Part shown: positions 23,173-36,737 of the stretch, piece by piece
Position numbering within the stretch: position 1 is the first letter of the stretch
Layout of the letters: every line of letters starts with the position of its first letter
Source of the DNA: Blasia pusilla
Taxonomy: Eukaryota > Marchantiophyta > Marchantiopsida > Blasiales
Assembly (NCBI GenBank): GCA_050084515.1
Contig: CM114274.1
Location: 40,858,001 to 40,922,000 of the forward strand
Direction of reading: 5' to 3'
Length of the DNA: 64,000 bases
Made by a program: the position numbers and the translations under genes
The notes under the pieces: model-generated
What the model was told of the DNA's origin: nothing
The model's input: only the letters and a program-made list of their open reading frames with translations
Databases searched by the model: none

Positions 23173-25349
23173 TCTCCAGTGGATAACTATATGGAGTTCT
23201 GATCTTTACATCTAGTAGAGATTGATGCTTGGAGGATGTATTGGGCTTCAGGGTATGTGTCCACTAGTGGCCGCGAGGTGTAAGATGGAATAGTGAGGGC
23301 GGAGAGGCCTACTACACCATCAACCCGGGGATTAGATGGAGAGGATAGTAGTGAGGGTGGGGAAGTGGCAGAGACCTTTGGTGGTAGAGGGCCACCCAAT
23401 TTCAATTCTATAGTGGAGTTCCTTCGACAATTAGGGAGGAGCTACCAAGGCATGCGGACCGACAAGTTGAAGAGTCTACAGGATTTTCAGCGGAGATTAG
23501 GTGAGAGTCTGAGAGAGGCATTCACGTGCATACGGAAACTGATCATTTCCACATATGGAGTGATTGAGGCACAATCAATGTAGTATTGGTAAGGGGTGCT
23601 GGACCATGAGCTATGGAGGAGAGTCCGAGATGCGATGTTGCTTAATACGTCAAAGCCCACATTGAAGGTGGTCTTCGAGTTGTCTCAGAGAGTAGAGGTC
23701 AACATGAGTGAGGAGCAGGTAATGACCACGGGATTTTCACAAGATTCGACATGAGTTCACACACATGAGAAGCCCCATAGATGTCCAAGCATGCACGAGT
23801 ACCATAGGAGTGGGCCGGTGGGCCCAGAGAGTAGGGCCGGTATCATGAGCCGATGAGGCAACGATCGGTATCAACATATATTGGCCAACAGAATCCAATG
23901 TTGGCTTATTGGATATGTGGTGGGCCCCATAGGTAGAGGGACTGCCAAAAGCATGGTAGAGGGCCTAGGACGCCTCCAATTGCTCAGGAGTCACCTCGGA
24001 TGGCCCCACCACAATTATAGTGTGATCATTGCCATCGATATGGTCACACTAGGGATAGGTGATCTCCGCCGAGAGCTACGACCTGAGGTAGGCCAAGGGT
24101 TTGGGGGCGAGAGAGTTGGTAGAGATTTAGGAGTTGATGATCGTGGTGGTAGGGTTCCATCATCAAGGGAGATGGAGGACATGCACCCAATGTAGCGCTC
24201 ATCACTTGCATCGATCAGTTGGAGTAGAGAATTGCTGCCATGACAATGATGTAGCTAGGAATAGGCACAGAGCCGAGAGTAGCTAGTATGGCTCTAACCT
24301 TCATGTCGATTTAGGATACAAGGGAGGATTATATGGGCTTGAGTTTTATGTGCAGTGCGGCTCAAGTAGAGTTTGCTGTGGTGGTGACTCACGGTGCTGC
24401 GAGACTGATCGAGTCACTGAGAGGTGGGAAGGAGATAGATTTATAGGAGGGGACCAATGGGTGGCAGGCTAGTGTACCACAATCCCTTACATTATCAAAG
24501 GTACTTCACACATTATCGATGGTGCCTCGATGACCAATAGTGCCCATAGGTGAAGCACATGTGTCAATGTCATGTCCTATGCCAACTCAGGTGGAGCCAG
24601 TGTCCACCATGTTGTTGGAGGTGGCCACTAGGATGATCAAGGCTCCATTATTTTCCGCCATGGAGTTGGCAACGATAGGAGTTAGATGAGCGGAGATGTT
24701 CCGACTGGCCGCCACGTTGTGTGAGCATAGAGAGGTGATTGGCTCTCGTTCGAAGGTGGTCGTTGATGAGGTGGTGGACCTGTCATTGGAGCGGGCCATG
24801 ATCACACTAGGTGTAGTTTATTTTGATAACCAAGGTGGATTGTTTGGCTTGGTTAGTCCCACATGTACATTGTACCACCTGCAACGCGTCCTACTTGATT
24901 TGGAAGTGCAGCCCTTGATGTTAGGGAAGGTGGCATGCTTGGCATTGGGGTTATGGAAAGATGACATTGAGTGTTGTCTCTTTTAGATACATAACTCTAA
25001 TGGGGGCCTATCATCCATGCAATACAAGACTCGACAAGAGTTAGTAGTTAGACTCCAGCAGAGTTTGACTCGGATAATGCAATGGTGCGCACTCAGGCGA
25101 TTATGACATCGGCAGAGTCATATGATGTGTTGGTAGGGAGTATGGTGTTGTAACCCCTTTGTTTTATCTTGGATTTCTAGGAGGAGACAATTTCTTATCG
25201 GCACTTGGAGCACGATATGAGAGTGTTAGATTTCTTTGGAGGGATCAACACGGCGGGTAGTTGCAATGTTGCACGGATGATGGTACTAGATATGTATAGA
25301 GTAGTAGATCATGTCTAGAGTTAGGGGGATCCAAGTTCCAGCTAGGAGG

Positions 25350-25480
25350 GGTGTTTGTGTGGTCTTGATGTATATGTGCGAGTGTATTTTGTTTATGAGT
25401 GGATGAACCCATGTGCTGGGAAGACTAGTGTTGTGTGGTATGTAGATGTGACGAGCAATGTGTATGCGCACAACAACCTC
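25350..25480 (+). repeat. Dispersed repeat, shared with 41430-41570 in inverse orientation
   Basis: The reverse complement of about 41430-41570 matches this segment along phrases such as tgtgtggtct, tttgtttatgagtg, gtgtggtatgtagatgtgac and gcgatgtgtatgc (with differences). The two copies lie in opposite orientations about 16 kb apart. Function and family are unknown. Confidence 0.6.
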
Positions 25481-25767
25481 CTTAACAGAAGGAGTGAGTT
25501 CCATTTTGGGTTTGAGGCAGATGTTGGGCCTTCAAAGAACCCTATCAATCCATCTGCTCTTTTTATGGATCTCCTATTGGAACCAACTCCTTGCATAGGG
25601 TCGACACTTGTGATGCTCTATCTTAGGTTGTGGTTTTGGGTGTAAATAACATCCACACATCTTGCTCCTCTTCCAACTTTAGTTTCTCCCCTCACTACCT
25701 CATGGGCTATTATTGTGGTACGGTGATGACATTTTGAATTGAACATGTTGATCATCGTCTACATGCA

Positions 25768-25821
25768 CTCTAGAGGGAAATGGAAGCTCCATTACTCTAG
25801 ACGGAAATGGAAGCTCCATTT
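25768..25821 (+). repeat. Tandem duplication of a 27-bp unit
   Basis: Two adjacent 27-bp units (25768-25794 and 25795-25821) both carry ctctaga, ggaaatggaagctccatt and differ at only a few positions. This is a simple local duplication in non-coding sequence. Confidence 0.85.
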
Positions 25822-25829
25822 TGAAACTT

Positions 25830-28075
25830 GACCATAATGATGTTCTAGATGACTTGATAATATGTTGATGGTTGGCCCACTTAGACATCACATACATACA
25901 TGCACTACTTGTATACCTACTAATCAATCAACCAAAGAAAACTTCTTCTCATGTAGGAAACTTCATGTTGAGAGCATGAGGCTCTCAACATAATGCTCCT
26001 AGAGCTCATAGATTTGGAATGCAATTGGTCCACGTATGAAGTTTTTGTTGGCTCTATCCTAATTTGGAGTCATTGGCTCCACCTCTTGTACTACCCTATG
26101 TGGCAGTGGAACTTGATTTGGTCGTGGATTAGCTCCGTGTGCTTGGGAGAGGCAATCTACTACCTCCTCCACGTATCCTATTCACTAAGTTGCTACTCTT
26201 ACTCTTGCCCTCACCCCTCCTCCAAGTTTCTTACAGCTATGCTTGAACATGAGAAAAAAATTGAAAAATAAGAGATTGGAAACAAAATGGGCTCTACCGC
26301 ATTCGAGAGGAAGAAGACTCAATGCCCTACTCACAAAACCCTAAGGTGAAAAATAAAATATGAGGCAAAAATAGAGGGGGGGGGGGGCAGAGGATAAGTG
26401 ATTGCATTTTGAGTTTGCGAGTCCATTCTGACTCTAGATTGTGAGCATCTTATGGCTCATAGGTTAGTCCCATCACTCACAAGATTTTTCCATAAGCACC
26501 ATACTACCATAGAGAATTGTAATGGGTTGCAGCTCCTAACACTTACAAATTGAAAATATTACAAGTTTGGGGACTTGTGAATTACTTCCAAGTTGTGTTT
26601 GTATGAGTTCTAACACTCGTAATGGTGCAACTTAAGGGAGACGCAATATTTTTCACGTTGCAATTGTAGTGTGAGTCTTAGGAGTTGCAAAGAAGTTATT
26701 AAGGGTGCAGTTCAACCCTAAGGGCAAATATTGTTGTCTCAATTGCCCCCATCTCCACACTTTTCTCACTTTCCCCCATCTCCTTGGTTTTTCTTTTTCT
26801 TTGAGTATTTTATGATATCCTCAATGCATTTCCAAGTGGCATCATCCTTGTCTCCCCTTCTTGACTGTCTGAGGTACTCTCCCTCCCCCCCAATGGATTC
26901 CCTACTATGGCAAAAAGAAAGTCAACTTTCCATTTGCAACTATAAGTCTTTTGCAAGTCTTAAACCACATAAAGCGCAAGTCTCTAAAGTTTCTTTTTGA
27001 GGTCGTGTTGCAAGGTAGACTTCCAAAGTTACTCCATTCCGAACCTTTTGCAAGTCATTGAAGTCAAAATTTGAAAATGAATCTATGGAATCATAAAGCT
27101 AAATCAACTTGCAAAGCAACATCCAACTACAATAAAATCGCATTAATTGGAGAGTTGTAGTGGATTCTCAAAATTTTACTCACAAAATAGCCACTCTTGG
27201 AAAACTGGACTTGAAAAGGACCGACATCAATCCCTCCATCCCTAGTAATGGATCCTCAAATCTTAATGTAATTTAAGGGCTTTACAGCTCAACTCCAATG
27301 TCCCTTAAACCTCCCACCATGCAACTTCTACATGACTTTCCTCTTGCCCCTCTTAGGCTTGTCATCTTCCTTAATCATGGTAATTGACTTTGCAAAAATC
27401 ACCCACTAACCATGGCCTATGGGTGGTTTAATTTGATACCATGTCTTGGATTCACTCATCTATTCTACTTTGCTAGATCCACAAAGAGACTCCCACGTTG
27501 AGCCTTGGGTATACCTTTCCCCTAAAGAACCTTCTATTTGAGGCTAAACGCATATCTTTCTATTGCTCACCCAAGCTAGAGTGTGACGACTATCCTCAAG
27601 GTGTGTCCAAAATGATATCGTAGCTCACGACTTGAAACATGGTCAGAGACAAAACGTGGTGAATTCCATTTCATGTATCAAGCAGTAAGTGAGGGAGATT
27701 GTCCCCCCATATCTATACTTCTTGGGTTCTCCATATCCCTCCTACTTGTGCCATCAACCCAAAATTAAGCATATCTTGGACTCTTACCTCTTGCATGTGA
27801 TGTCTAATTTCCCATCTCGACTCATGCCTTTCCTTCTCATCGTTGATCTTCCCACCATCTATGTTAATATTTTCCTTTCCAAAAGCCAAAAAACTCCTTC
27901 CAATAGGAGTGCAAATAGATAGAGAGAAAACTTGCTATATTAGGGATCTAGACGGTATCAATCTACTGACCAATAGAATACTAGACACATAGAAAACAAT
28001 CTCCATCTTGTCTTATATTCTATCCACTAAAATAAGGCAAACCAAAAGAATATTACTACCATCATGATTATGAAT
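25830..28075. other. Gene-free sequence between retroelement remnants
   Basis: AT-rich with short chance frames only. A G homopolymer of about 11 bases lies near 26375-26385. The right half lies where the 3' end and 3' LTR of the minus-strand copia element would be expected, but I could not match an LTR pair. Confidence 0.4.
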
Positions 28076-28605
28076 CTAGAACATGCACCTTCTCCAAATA
28101 ATGTTTGAATTTCTCCACTTGAAATGGCTTGAATTTTGTCAACATAATATTTGCTACAATCTCCCTAGTGCCTATCTTCTGAAGGCTTATCAAGCCCTTA
28201 GTCAATATCGCTCAAATGAAATGATATTGAATATCAATGTGCTTTTTCCTAGCATGATCTACTTGGTTTTTAGCCAAGTGAAGAACACTTTGGCTATCAC
28301 CATATAGGATAACTCCATCTTATAGCAAGCCACACTCAACTACAAGTCCTTGTAGCCAAATAGCCTCCATCCTTAGCTTCCTTTGGTGCAACCATAAACT
28401 CACCCTTTGTGGTAGATTGTACTACAAACGCATATAGTGTGGATTTCCAACTAACTGGTCCATCCACCAATATGTACATGAAACATATGGTGGACTTTCT
28501 TTTATCCAAATCTCTTGTGAAATCAAAATCCATATATCCAACTAGACATCGAGCTCCATTACCTCTACCATCAAACACAATTCCCATATCCATATTCCCC
28601 TTCAA
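28076..28605 (-). pseudogene. Copia RNase H remnant
   Basis: The open frame 28605-28336 reads ARCLVGYMDFDFTRDLDKRK, CFMYILVDGPVSWKS and VVQSTTKGEFMVAPKEAK, corresponding to the conserved copia RNase H pattern with D-x-D-x-A, S-W-x-S and S-T-T-E-A-E-Y. Several conserved residues have changed (TKGEF at the last position). The frame then continues after a stop with VILYGDSQSVLHLAKNQV and HARKKHIDIQYHFI, the terminal part of the domain. Confidence 0.88.
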
Positions 28606-28899
28606 GTAGTGAAGAATCCATGTAACTATTTCCCATGTTACTTTCCTGTGTTACATGTTAGCAAATTGATATTAACCTGCTAACCACACTTATAGCATAC
28701 GAGATATCTAGTCAAGTACATGTCATTACATACATCAAACTTTGACCGTACTCTCATAAGGGACCTCTAAAATTTCTCTCTTTTCACCTTTGGTAAATGA
28801 AGTATGGCAATCAATTGAAAAGAGTCTAAAATGACCACCTAAAGAAGTGCTCACAAATTTCAGTTTCTCCATGCCAAAACATACAAGTATCCTTTGGTA

Positions 28900-29640
28900 C
28901 TTCCTCTTCAACATGCATACTTGTTTACTCTTATGATCTTAGTGGATATATATCTATCCCAAGAATCCTCTTTGAAGGACCAAAGTCCTTTATGTTGAAC
29001 TTCTTGCTCAATTTTCTCTTTAGTTGATCAATATCGCTCATATTCTCAACGGAGATAAACTTATCATCAACATATATATAACACCAAGAAAATTTCACCT
29101 CTCTCTATTTTTTTGAAATCCACAAAATATTCATACAATATCATGCTAAGTGCAAGTATATATATGTATCATCATAAATGTGTTGAACCTCTTATATCAT
29201 TGCCTTGGACTTTGCTTCAATCCGTTCAAAGACTTGTTTAGTCTGCACACCAAGTTCTTTGTCCCTTCTACTTCAAATCCTTGTGGTTGTTACATGTACA
29301 TCTCCTCCTTGAGCTCTTAATGGAATAAGATAGTTGTAACATCAAGCTACTCCAACTCTAGGTCATATAAAGCTAGTATGTCCCAAAACACACTAACGTA
29401 TGCACGCTTTACTATTGGTGAGAAAATCTTATTGAAGTCAATGCCTTCCTTTTGGACACATTCTTTTACCACAAGTCTTGGCTTATATCTATCTCTAGTC
29501 TCAAGAAGTCATGCCTTCCTCTCATACACCCATCCATAGAAAATTTCCTTTTTGCCTTTAGGAAACCACACTAAGTCCCAAGCATGATTGTGTTAAAGTG
29601 ACTCCATTTCTTTCTTCATGGCAAGAATCTATCTTGACCA
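28900..29640 (-). pseudogene. Copia reverse transcriptase remnant
   Basis: On the minus strand, YVDD at 29074-29063 is followed by KFISVENMSDIDQLKRKLSK and FNIKDFGPSKRILGIDI, which match the copia RT palm and thumb pattern (Y-V-D-D, F-x-M-K-D-x-G, L-G-x-x-I). The upstream finger region to about 29640 is recognisable only in fragments and has many stops. Catalytic aspartates remain but the chain cannot be made as one protein. Confidence 0.8.
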
Positions 29641-30239
29641 CTCCTAAACGTCCCATGCCTCTTTATAACACGAAGATTACCATTCTCTGGAAGAAGGGAG
29701 AAGGAAACAACATATGAGCTGAAAAAATTCAAACGCTTGAAGAAGGGGGGGTGGCTCTTAGGTTTTTTTGACCTTTGAAGATGTGATGTAGTCTCAAATA
29801 CAATATGACTCTTAGACCTTCATTTTAAGAAAATTCTATCACCAATATCTACCTCCACCTACATAGCCTTACATATTGGGATCTCATATTTTGCCTCACT
29901 TGTAATATGGCCTTTCAAAGTAGGGTTTTCATCAAAAGACACATCTCTATTGACAACAATCCTTTATTTACTAGAATCCCAAAATTTAAATCATTTCATT
30001 CCCTTGTTGTATCTTAGAAAGATACATATTCTAGCCTTTTGGTCTAAGTTAGACCTTCTCTTGCAAAACGTGGACACATGCAGGGCATCCCATCACTCTA
30101 AGTATGGAGTAATTTGTAGGACCATCATGCTATAACTCTTTCGGAATTTTATATCCACTACTAGTAGCACACGATAGATTTATCAGATAACACGCAATGT
30201 TTATAACTTTCACCCAAAAGCTATTCTTTATTCCTTCAT

Positions 30240-30660
30240 TGCTCAACATGTTGCATGCTCTCTACAATAATGTGTGATTCATTCGCTCTGCCATTCCATT
30301 TTTTTGAGCTATACCAAGAGTGGTGAAGTGGCGTACAATGGCTTCATCATTACATAATTGTTCAAATTACCTAGACCAATACACTCCACCATTGTCAAAT
30401 TGTATACAATTGATCTTTCGATCAAATTTTTTTATCATTTTCTTCAAATTGTATACACTTGATCTTTCGATCATTTAAAGCGCACTCTACATTGTTTACC
30501 AAACATGATATCCTCATAGAAATATATCTTACAAGACTTAATTCATTTCGGCAACTTACATTTTGACACCTCTCTCAATTCCCATTTACTTGTATGACCC
30601 AATCAAAGGTGCCATATTTACGTCATATCTAGTACATCTCCATATATTATGGATGTACAA
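30240..30660 (-). pseudogene. Copia integrase and GAG-pre-integrase remnant
   Basis: Minus-strand reading gives FDNGGVYW (second catalytic Asp region) and LGIAQKNGMAERMNHTLL (third catalytic residue, Glu) between about 30430 and 30260, preceded by the GAG-pre-integrase zinc-finger region at about 30640-30480. A partly duplicated phrase (cttgatctttcgatca, twice between 30410 and 30475) lies between them and breaks the frame. Confidence 0.78.
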
Positions 30661-31341
30661 TATTTTTTTGCTAGGTGCATAGTGCGTGATAGATTCTGAT
30701 CTTCTTTGACTTCATAGTTGCATCCACTCTCTATCATGGGTTAGATAACCAATAGACTTTTGATTTTGCAAGGCCTTTACCATTAATGAAGAGTCATATT
30801 CAATATCTATTGGTGATGGTGGGTCATTTTTTAGAGTAGATAGAGTTGGTTTTCATTGTTGGACAAAGCAAGCGAGGAAGCAACATATGCATTCCAAGCT
30901 CAAATATTGAATTAATATGACGCATCAACAAAGATATGGATAAACCAAGGGACTACGTTTAGCGGGGAGTTTGAGGCCTTCCTTGTATGAATGAGTATGA
31001 TCAAGAATTGATTGACCACCACCCAATATTGCAAGATCATGTAAAGGGGGTGGTCTAGCAAAGCAAGTTGTCTAGATGATGAAACACTAAAAAAGGATTT
31101 GTGCAAGTATGGTTTGTGGAGAGGCCATCTAAGTGATTGGGATCTATAGTTATCATGGTTGGTAATGGGATAAAAGTTTAGCATATAAGTATCCTTGATA
31201 TCATTTTCACCTTAAGTTTTGATATATGTATGAAATTGAGATTTAGTTTTAGTCATACGTCATGATATTGGTAATGTGTTGAACTTGAGTGATCCGGATG
31301 TGGTGGTATACGCATGTCCTTCATGGGAAATTTCTCACATA

Positions 31342-31998
31342 GAAGGTTTCATGTGGAAAATTTTTGTATTTGCGGACATGTACATCATGATGGACTTACG
31401 TCCGTCTTATGGAAGGACTTGTCTATGTGGTGTGATTGCACAAAAATGGATTAATCCGTCCCTAGGACGAATAGGGACGAATTAGTCTAGATATGGATTG
31501 CAAGATATGGGGCCCATAATTATGGCTTAGGATGGAAGGTAATGTAGGAGTGGTCAGTGGAATAAGGGATGAGGGAGTGGAGGTAAGGGAGGAAGAAACA
31601 AAAAAAATGTGAAACACGTACAAAGGCAAGTAGAAGATGAGAAAGAGGAGGAAAATAGGATCCACATGGACGAGTCCTTTTATAGCATGGACGTAGGTCT
31701 ACGGACATGGATATGTTTAGGGTCACAAGTTTTGTCCACATGCAACCTTTCCATATGGTTCCCATCTCCCCCACTTTCTCATTCCAACCACTTGCCTCTC
31801 TATTTTTCACTTTCAAGTCTCTTCCTCCCACCACCTGCACTCCCTGTGCCCTTATTTCCCCATCCACCCCTGCCTTGCCTTCCACCATGAGCTATAAGTG
31901 TGGGCCCCATATATTTGCAATCCATGTCCGTAGATATATCCAACTTATCTGTCCATGTTTGTCCTGGGGATGGTCTTATCCGTTTTTATGCAGGCATG
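31342..31998 (+). mobile_element. hAT-type MITE, copy 2 (outer element, interrupted)
   Basis: The outer element consists of 31342-31430 plus 31751-31998, about 337 bp when the inner insertion is ignored. Its ends are gaaggtttca and tgcaggcatg, eroded versions of the family termini. The flanking 8-mers ctcacata (31334-31341) and ctcatata (31999-32006) match at seven of eight positions, a target-site duplication of hAT length. Internal landmarks (cttatggaaggactt, a pyrimidine-rich centre, ctataagtgtgggcccc) match copies at 12159 and 40601. Confidence 0.85.
31431..31750 (-). mobile_element. hAT-type MITE, copy 3 (inner element, inverse orientation)
   Basis: A full-length copy of the same family inserted backwards into copy 2. 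Its left end is tgtgattgca and its right end tgcaaccttt. The flanking 8-mers ctatgtgg (31423-31430) and ccatatgg (31751-31758) match at six of eight positions. These are also the bases that would be contiguous in the outer element, where sister copies read tatccatatgg or tgtccatatgg. Confidence 0.85.
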
Positions 31999-32089
31999 CT
32001 CATATAGTCCTTTCAAACCATGTGAATAACACTGATGTAAGCCATAATAGAAAACTCAAAGAATTATGGTTATGAACTGGAAGAGTAGG

Positions 32090-32648
32090 ATCAAATGTAA
32101 GGTGAAGTTTGGAAAGAGCTCAAGTCCCACAAGATTTGGACTCCAAGGAACTTGCAACCTAACTCAGCATTTTGAGGGTTGTTTAAGTCATATGAGCTAG
32201 ATCTAAGATGCGTTACGATGAATTACGGGGCTGGAAAGATTATGAAGAGAAAGTTCCAACGTACTAAAGATTTATAAAAGAAACAAGAACAAGGCCTAAA
32301 ACATGCCTAAAATTATTGAAATGATAGTTTAGGTTGAGTAATATAAGGATCGGCCTAAGAGCAATTCTTTGGATAAAGAAGGGGATGAGTTTTTCAAGAA
32401 TTATATTTAAGGGGATGGAGGGTTTAGATTAGTATGTAACCCCTTCTACATCTGTTGAGCTCAATGAGTGACTCGAGACGTAGACTTGGAAGACGAGGGA
32501 AGGTTGGTTGAAAGCAAGTCTAATGGCAGTTTGTTTAGATGAAATTTATTAGCAACGAGAGCATGGCTTATTGAACATAAGCTTCAATAAGTCATGATTT
32601 TGCGACACAAAAGATTGTTGTGTAAGAGAATAGGTGCATGACATAATT
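32090..32648 (+). mobile_element. 1.1-kb dispersed family, partial copy E
   Basis: Shares ordered phrases with the copies at 35607 and 38492: gagctcaagtcccacaagat, ctagatctaagatgcgtt, ggttgagtaatataagg-like text, cgtagacttggaagacg, and the terminal block gcgacacaaaagatt followed by gaataggtgcatgac. The 5' part is missing. Non-coding. Confidence 0.6.
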
Positions 32649-32649
32649 T

Positions 32650-35013
32650 TCATGAGGAGTGTTGGGAGTGAGTTAAAACAAAACATAAGGGGGAGAGGAC
32701 AAGATGAAAAAGTCATATATTTTTTGGATTCAAATATTGCTCATTAATGTTATAGTTTAATGGAGGAAAACTTTCATTCACTAAAAGAAAACATTAAAAT
32801 CAAAATTCTATGGAATTGGATGATGATGAACAACTAAAGTAGGAACATTATAAAGGAGTTCCTTGAAATCTTATGGGCATTGAACAAGATTGAGTAGCTA
32901 AGCCTCTATATTGTAGTGTGGATTCTTTAATAGAATATCAAGAAAATATAGATCTTGGCATATACTAGTGAACATGTCAAATAGCGATTGAGATTAATTA
33001 ACTGAAAATTTGATATTAATTAACTGAAAACTTTCCTAAATATGCTCACAAGAATAAACAACAAAAAGGCCAATTGGGAATCCCATCAATAGTCTCTTAG
33101 GCTTTCCCCTAGGAAATTCTCTCCAAACTAAAATCATATGATCATCACTTACTCGCTATCTTAGTGGGTCTCCGCACTAATTTGGTACTTAATTCAATAT
33201 TGGATTCACTTTGAGCAAGGACTCACTATTTTAATTATTATTTTTTGAATTTCATGAAATCATGTATACTTTTCGTTCATGCACCCGATTAAAAGAATCG
33301 CTTAAGATCCAAAATAATTGTCTTAATATCAGACCCAGCTTAATTTAATTTAATTTAATTTAATTTTAAACCGAGTTTCAATACTCAATGAAATAAAAAA
33401 CCGAAGATCAAAGTTCAAACAAAGCGGTCGGTCTTTCCACGAATGGCCAGCGACGCGCGAGAAGTGCCACACGTCATTGTTCTACTGCTTGTCCGCGTCC
33501 GCTTTGACTTGACTAGTACTGCAGTGAGACACGACTACATTCCATCACACCCGCTATCCGTCGAGCGCCGAGCAGAGGCTTCTAGAAGCGTCCGAGCATC
33601 AAACTCATTGGTGGGTTGTTGGTTCGCACTCAGTCGATGTGGCCGGCTCTCATCCAAGGCGGGCCCACCGCCCACGATGATGCCGCAAAACCCGATCTAG
33701 TGGAGTTGACGTGTCCCTTCTTCATTGGGGCACTGTCGAAGTCGACCCTCATTTGACGCTTCCATTTTCCATTAATTCCGATGAAAATGAAGAAAGTGGA
33801 GAGAAGAATCGGAAACGAAAGGAAAAGTGGAATATTTAAATTTTATTTTATGATCTACTAATTAGGGTGAAATGTTATATTATGTGTTTCGAAATAATTT
33901 AATAGTTTTAGTTCCCACGTACCATTGTCTTTACTCGGGTCCCTTCTCATAATATATACTAATAAGCTGCCCTGCAGGAAATAAAAAAAGTAGGAGAGGA
34001 CCGGAATGAAATGACTGATGAAAATTCAAAAAAAATAATTTATTTCTGGTATATGAAATATTTCTTTTACTTTTAGTTGTCTTGTGTCTTGAGAGATATT
34101 TGCAAATAAAGAAGGCACAAATTAATAATATAGATGATTTCTTACTTTTTATCCACCCTTTTCGAAAGGTGGACAAAAAGTCAAATAACCTGAAAATCTT
34201 ATTTTAAAATAGGTCCTACAAAGGAACGAGAAAATAAGTTTTATGTAATTGTATGAGTTTGTAGTTCCTGAGGAAGAAGCGATCTTTCTCTTGCAAGAAG
34301 ATCCAAGTTGCTTAAACTTATCAATAGTGGTTTTTGGGCAACTTTTTTCATTTCCATGTTTGTTCCTATGGTCCATCTCATCCCCTTTGTGTAGTTTTTC
34401 CATTTGTTGGTATGTACCATTCTTAATGCTAGATCCGCGATTTGTTAATATTGTCTAAACCTACTTCACTTTTATGTTGTCGTGGTTCTATCTTGCACTA
34501 GTTGTCTTGTCTCTCATTCTATGACTTTGGTGAATTACCAACTCATCCCACGCATGACAATCATAGTTCATGCAAGATATTGTACGCAAAGCTTGGACGT
34601 GCATCCATCCATGTTTGTGGTTATTTATTTTTTATGTATTGTTGAATAAAGAGAAATTTTTCTTATACATTTTTCATCTATATGCCTCTCTTGCAACCTT
34701 TCCCTTTATTCTTACATTTTGTATGTATGTGTACTTTTTTCTTAGCACATCTCTCTATATATTTATTTAATATTATATGTATTTTGTCTCGGATCATAGT
34801 AATAGTATTCATCCCATACCGTGCACATAGCAAAGTCACTTTACTTGTGCCAAAATTTTGAATTTGAGTTCTCCTTACACAATTATTCTTTGTTGCAATT
34901 CATTTGGACTCCTCAGCCCAAAGAATTTGTCGCATCTTGTATGCAAAGTATTCGAGGTGTTAGGAAAAATCAACATGGTGTAAAAACCACTTATTCTAGA
35001 ATAAAGCATGTAC

Positions 35014-35018
<5 letters not shown>
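32650..35018. other. AT-rich intergenic sequence with a GC-rich island
   Basis: Mostly AT-rich with no recognised gene. A short (ttTAA)n-type array lies at 33340-33367. At 33420-33720 base composition jumps to GC-rich, and an ATG frame of 85 residues (33443-33700) opens there with no known domain. The island includes several ttgac core motifs and could be a promoter or a first exon, but nothing downstream supports a gene. An AT-rich block at 34040-34145 resembles the tandem units at 83-445. Confidence 0.35.

Positions 35019-35069
<51 letters not shown>
35019..35069. repeat. (GA)n microsatellite
   Basis: About 51 bases of uninterrupted GA dinucleotides in non-coding DNA. Confidence 0.95.
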
Positions 35070-35072
<3 letters not shown>

Positions 35073-35606
35073 GTGAATAAAGTAGAAGAATGAGAATGTG
35101 CAAAGAGTCTCAAAAGGGCCTCACCAACCCTTTACATCCACCACACAAGGAAAGTTCTGGCGCGAGGCCTAACTCTCTCCAGGATAAATAAGCAAATATA
35201 ATTTTCCTATCATGAAAGAGGGCATAAGTGCCCATTGTGCTTAGGTAGTTATCTTGGCTGGATAAAACTCCATCCCTAACACCATTATATTGTAAAAGGA
35301 TTGCACTACACTTACAAGTATCTATAGTCCAAAATAACCAAATGGAACATGACCTTTAAACAAGCCAATTGCATTCAATATTCACGAAACTATAGTGGAT
35401 CCACTATTAACTCTCCAAGTACCTAGGGACCCCCCTCCTAACAAATATTTAAATTTTACTAGAACAAGAAAGCAAGAAACAAAACACATATGTTGTTCAT
35501 TAACAAAGAGTAACATTGAAACCTTACTAAATTGATCTATCGATCACGCCCAAAGTATTCAATGAGGGCACTTCAATGATATCCATTTCCTTGGTATGAT
35601 AGTATG

Positions 35607-36728
<1,122 letters not shown>

Positions 36729-36737
36729 GATAGTATG

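Larger units (their letters stand above)
21921..25640 (+). mobile_element. Remains of a second LTR-type retroelement, gag-like region
   Basis: A plus-strand stretch with several short open frames. In 23293-23583 and its continuation to about 23730 I read DFQRRLGESLREAF, then LDHELWRRVRDAML, then PTLKVVFELSQRVEVNMSEE, a pattern I associate with retrotransposon Gag of plant Ty3/gypsy elements. It is interrupted by stops. Frames at 22875-23057, 23881-24195 and 24696-24986 may be further parts of the same decayed element, but no protease, RT or integrase could be verified and no LTR pair was found. Some of this may be sequence that flanked the chromodomain element before insertion. Confidence 0.4.
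28076..30660 (-). mobile_element. Ty1/copia retrotransposon pol remnant
   Basis: Read on the minus strand from 30660 down to 28076, the domains appear in copia order. First comes the GAG-pre-integrase region (a GHTSKWELREVSK-like stretch and IMFGKQCRVRF, about 30640-30480). Next is the integrase core (QFDNGGVYW and AERMNHTLL, about 30420-30260), then RT with YVDD at 29063-29074, and RNase H (28605-28336 and beyond). Integrase before RT is diagnostic for Ty1/copia. The whole is full of stops and frameshifts. LTRs and gag were not identified. Confidence 0.88.

Noticed and set aside
33443-33700. 85-residue ATG frame in a GC island
   Set aside because: Short, no domain, no supporting neighbour or splice context; mentioned only as part of the intergenic description.
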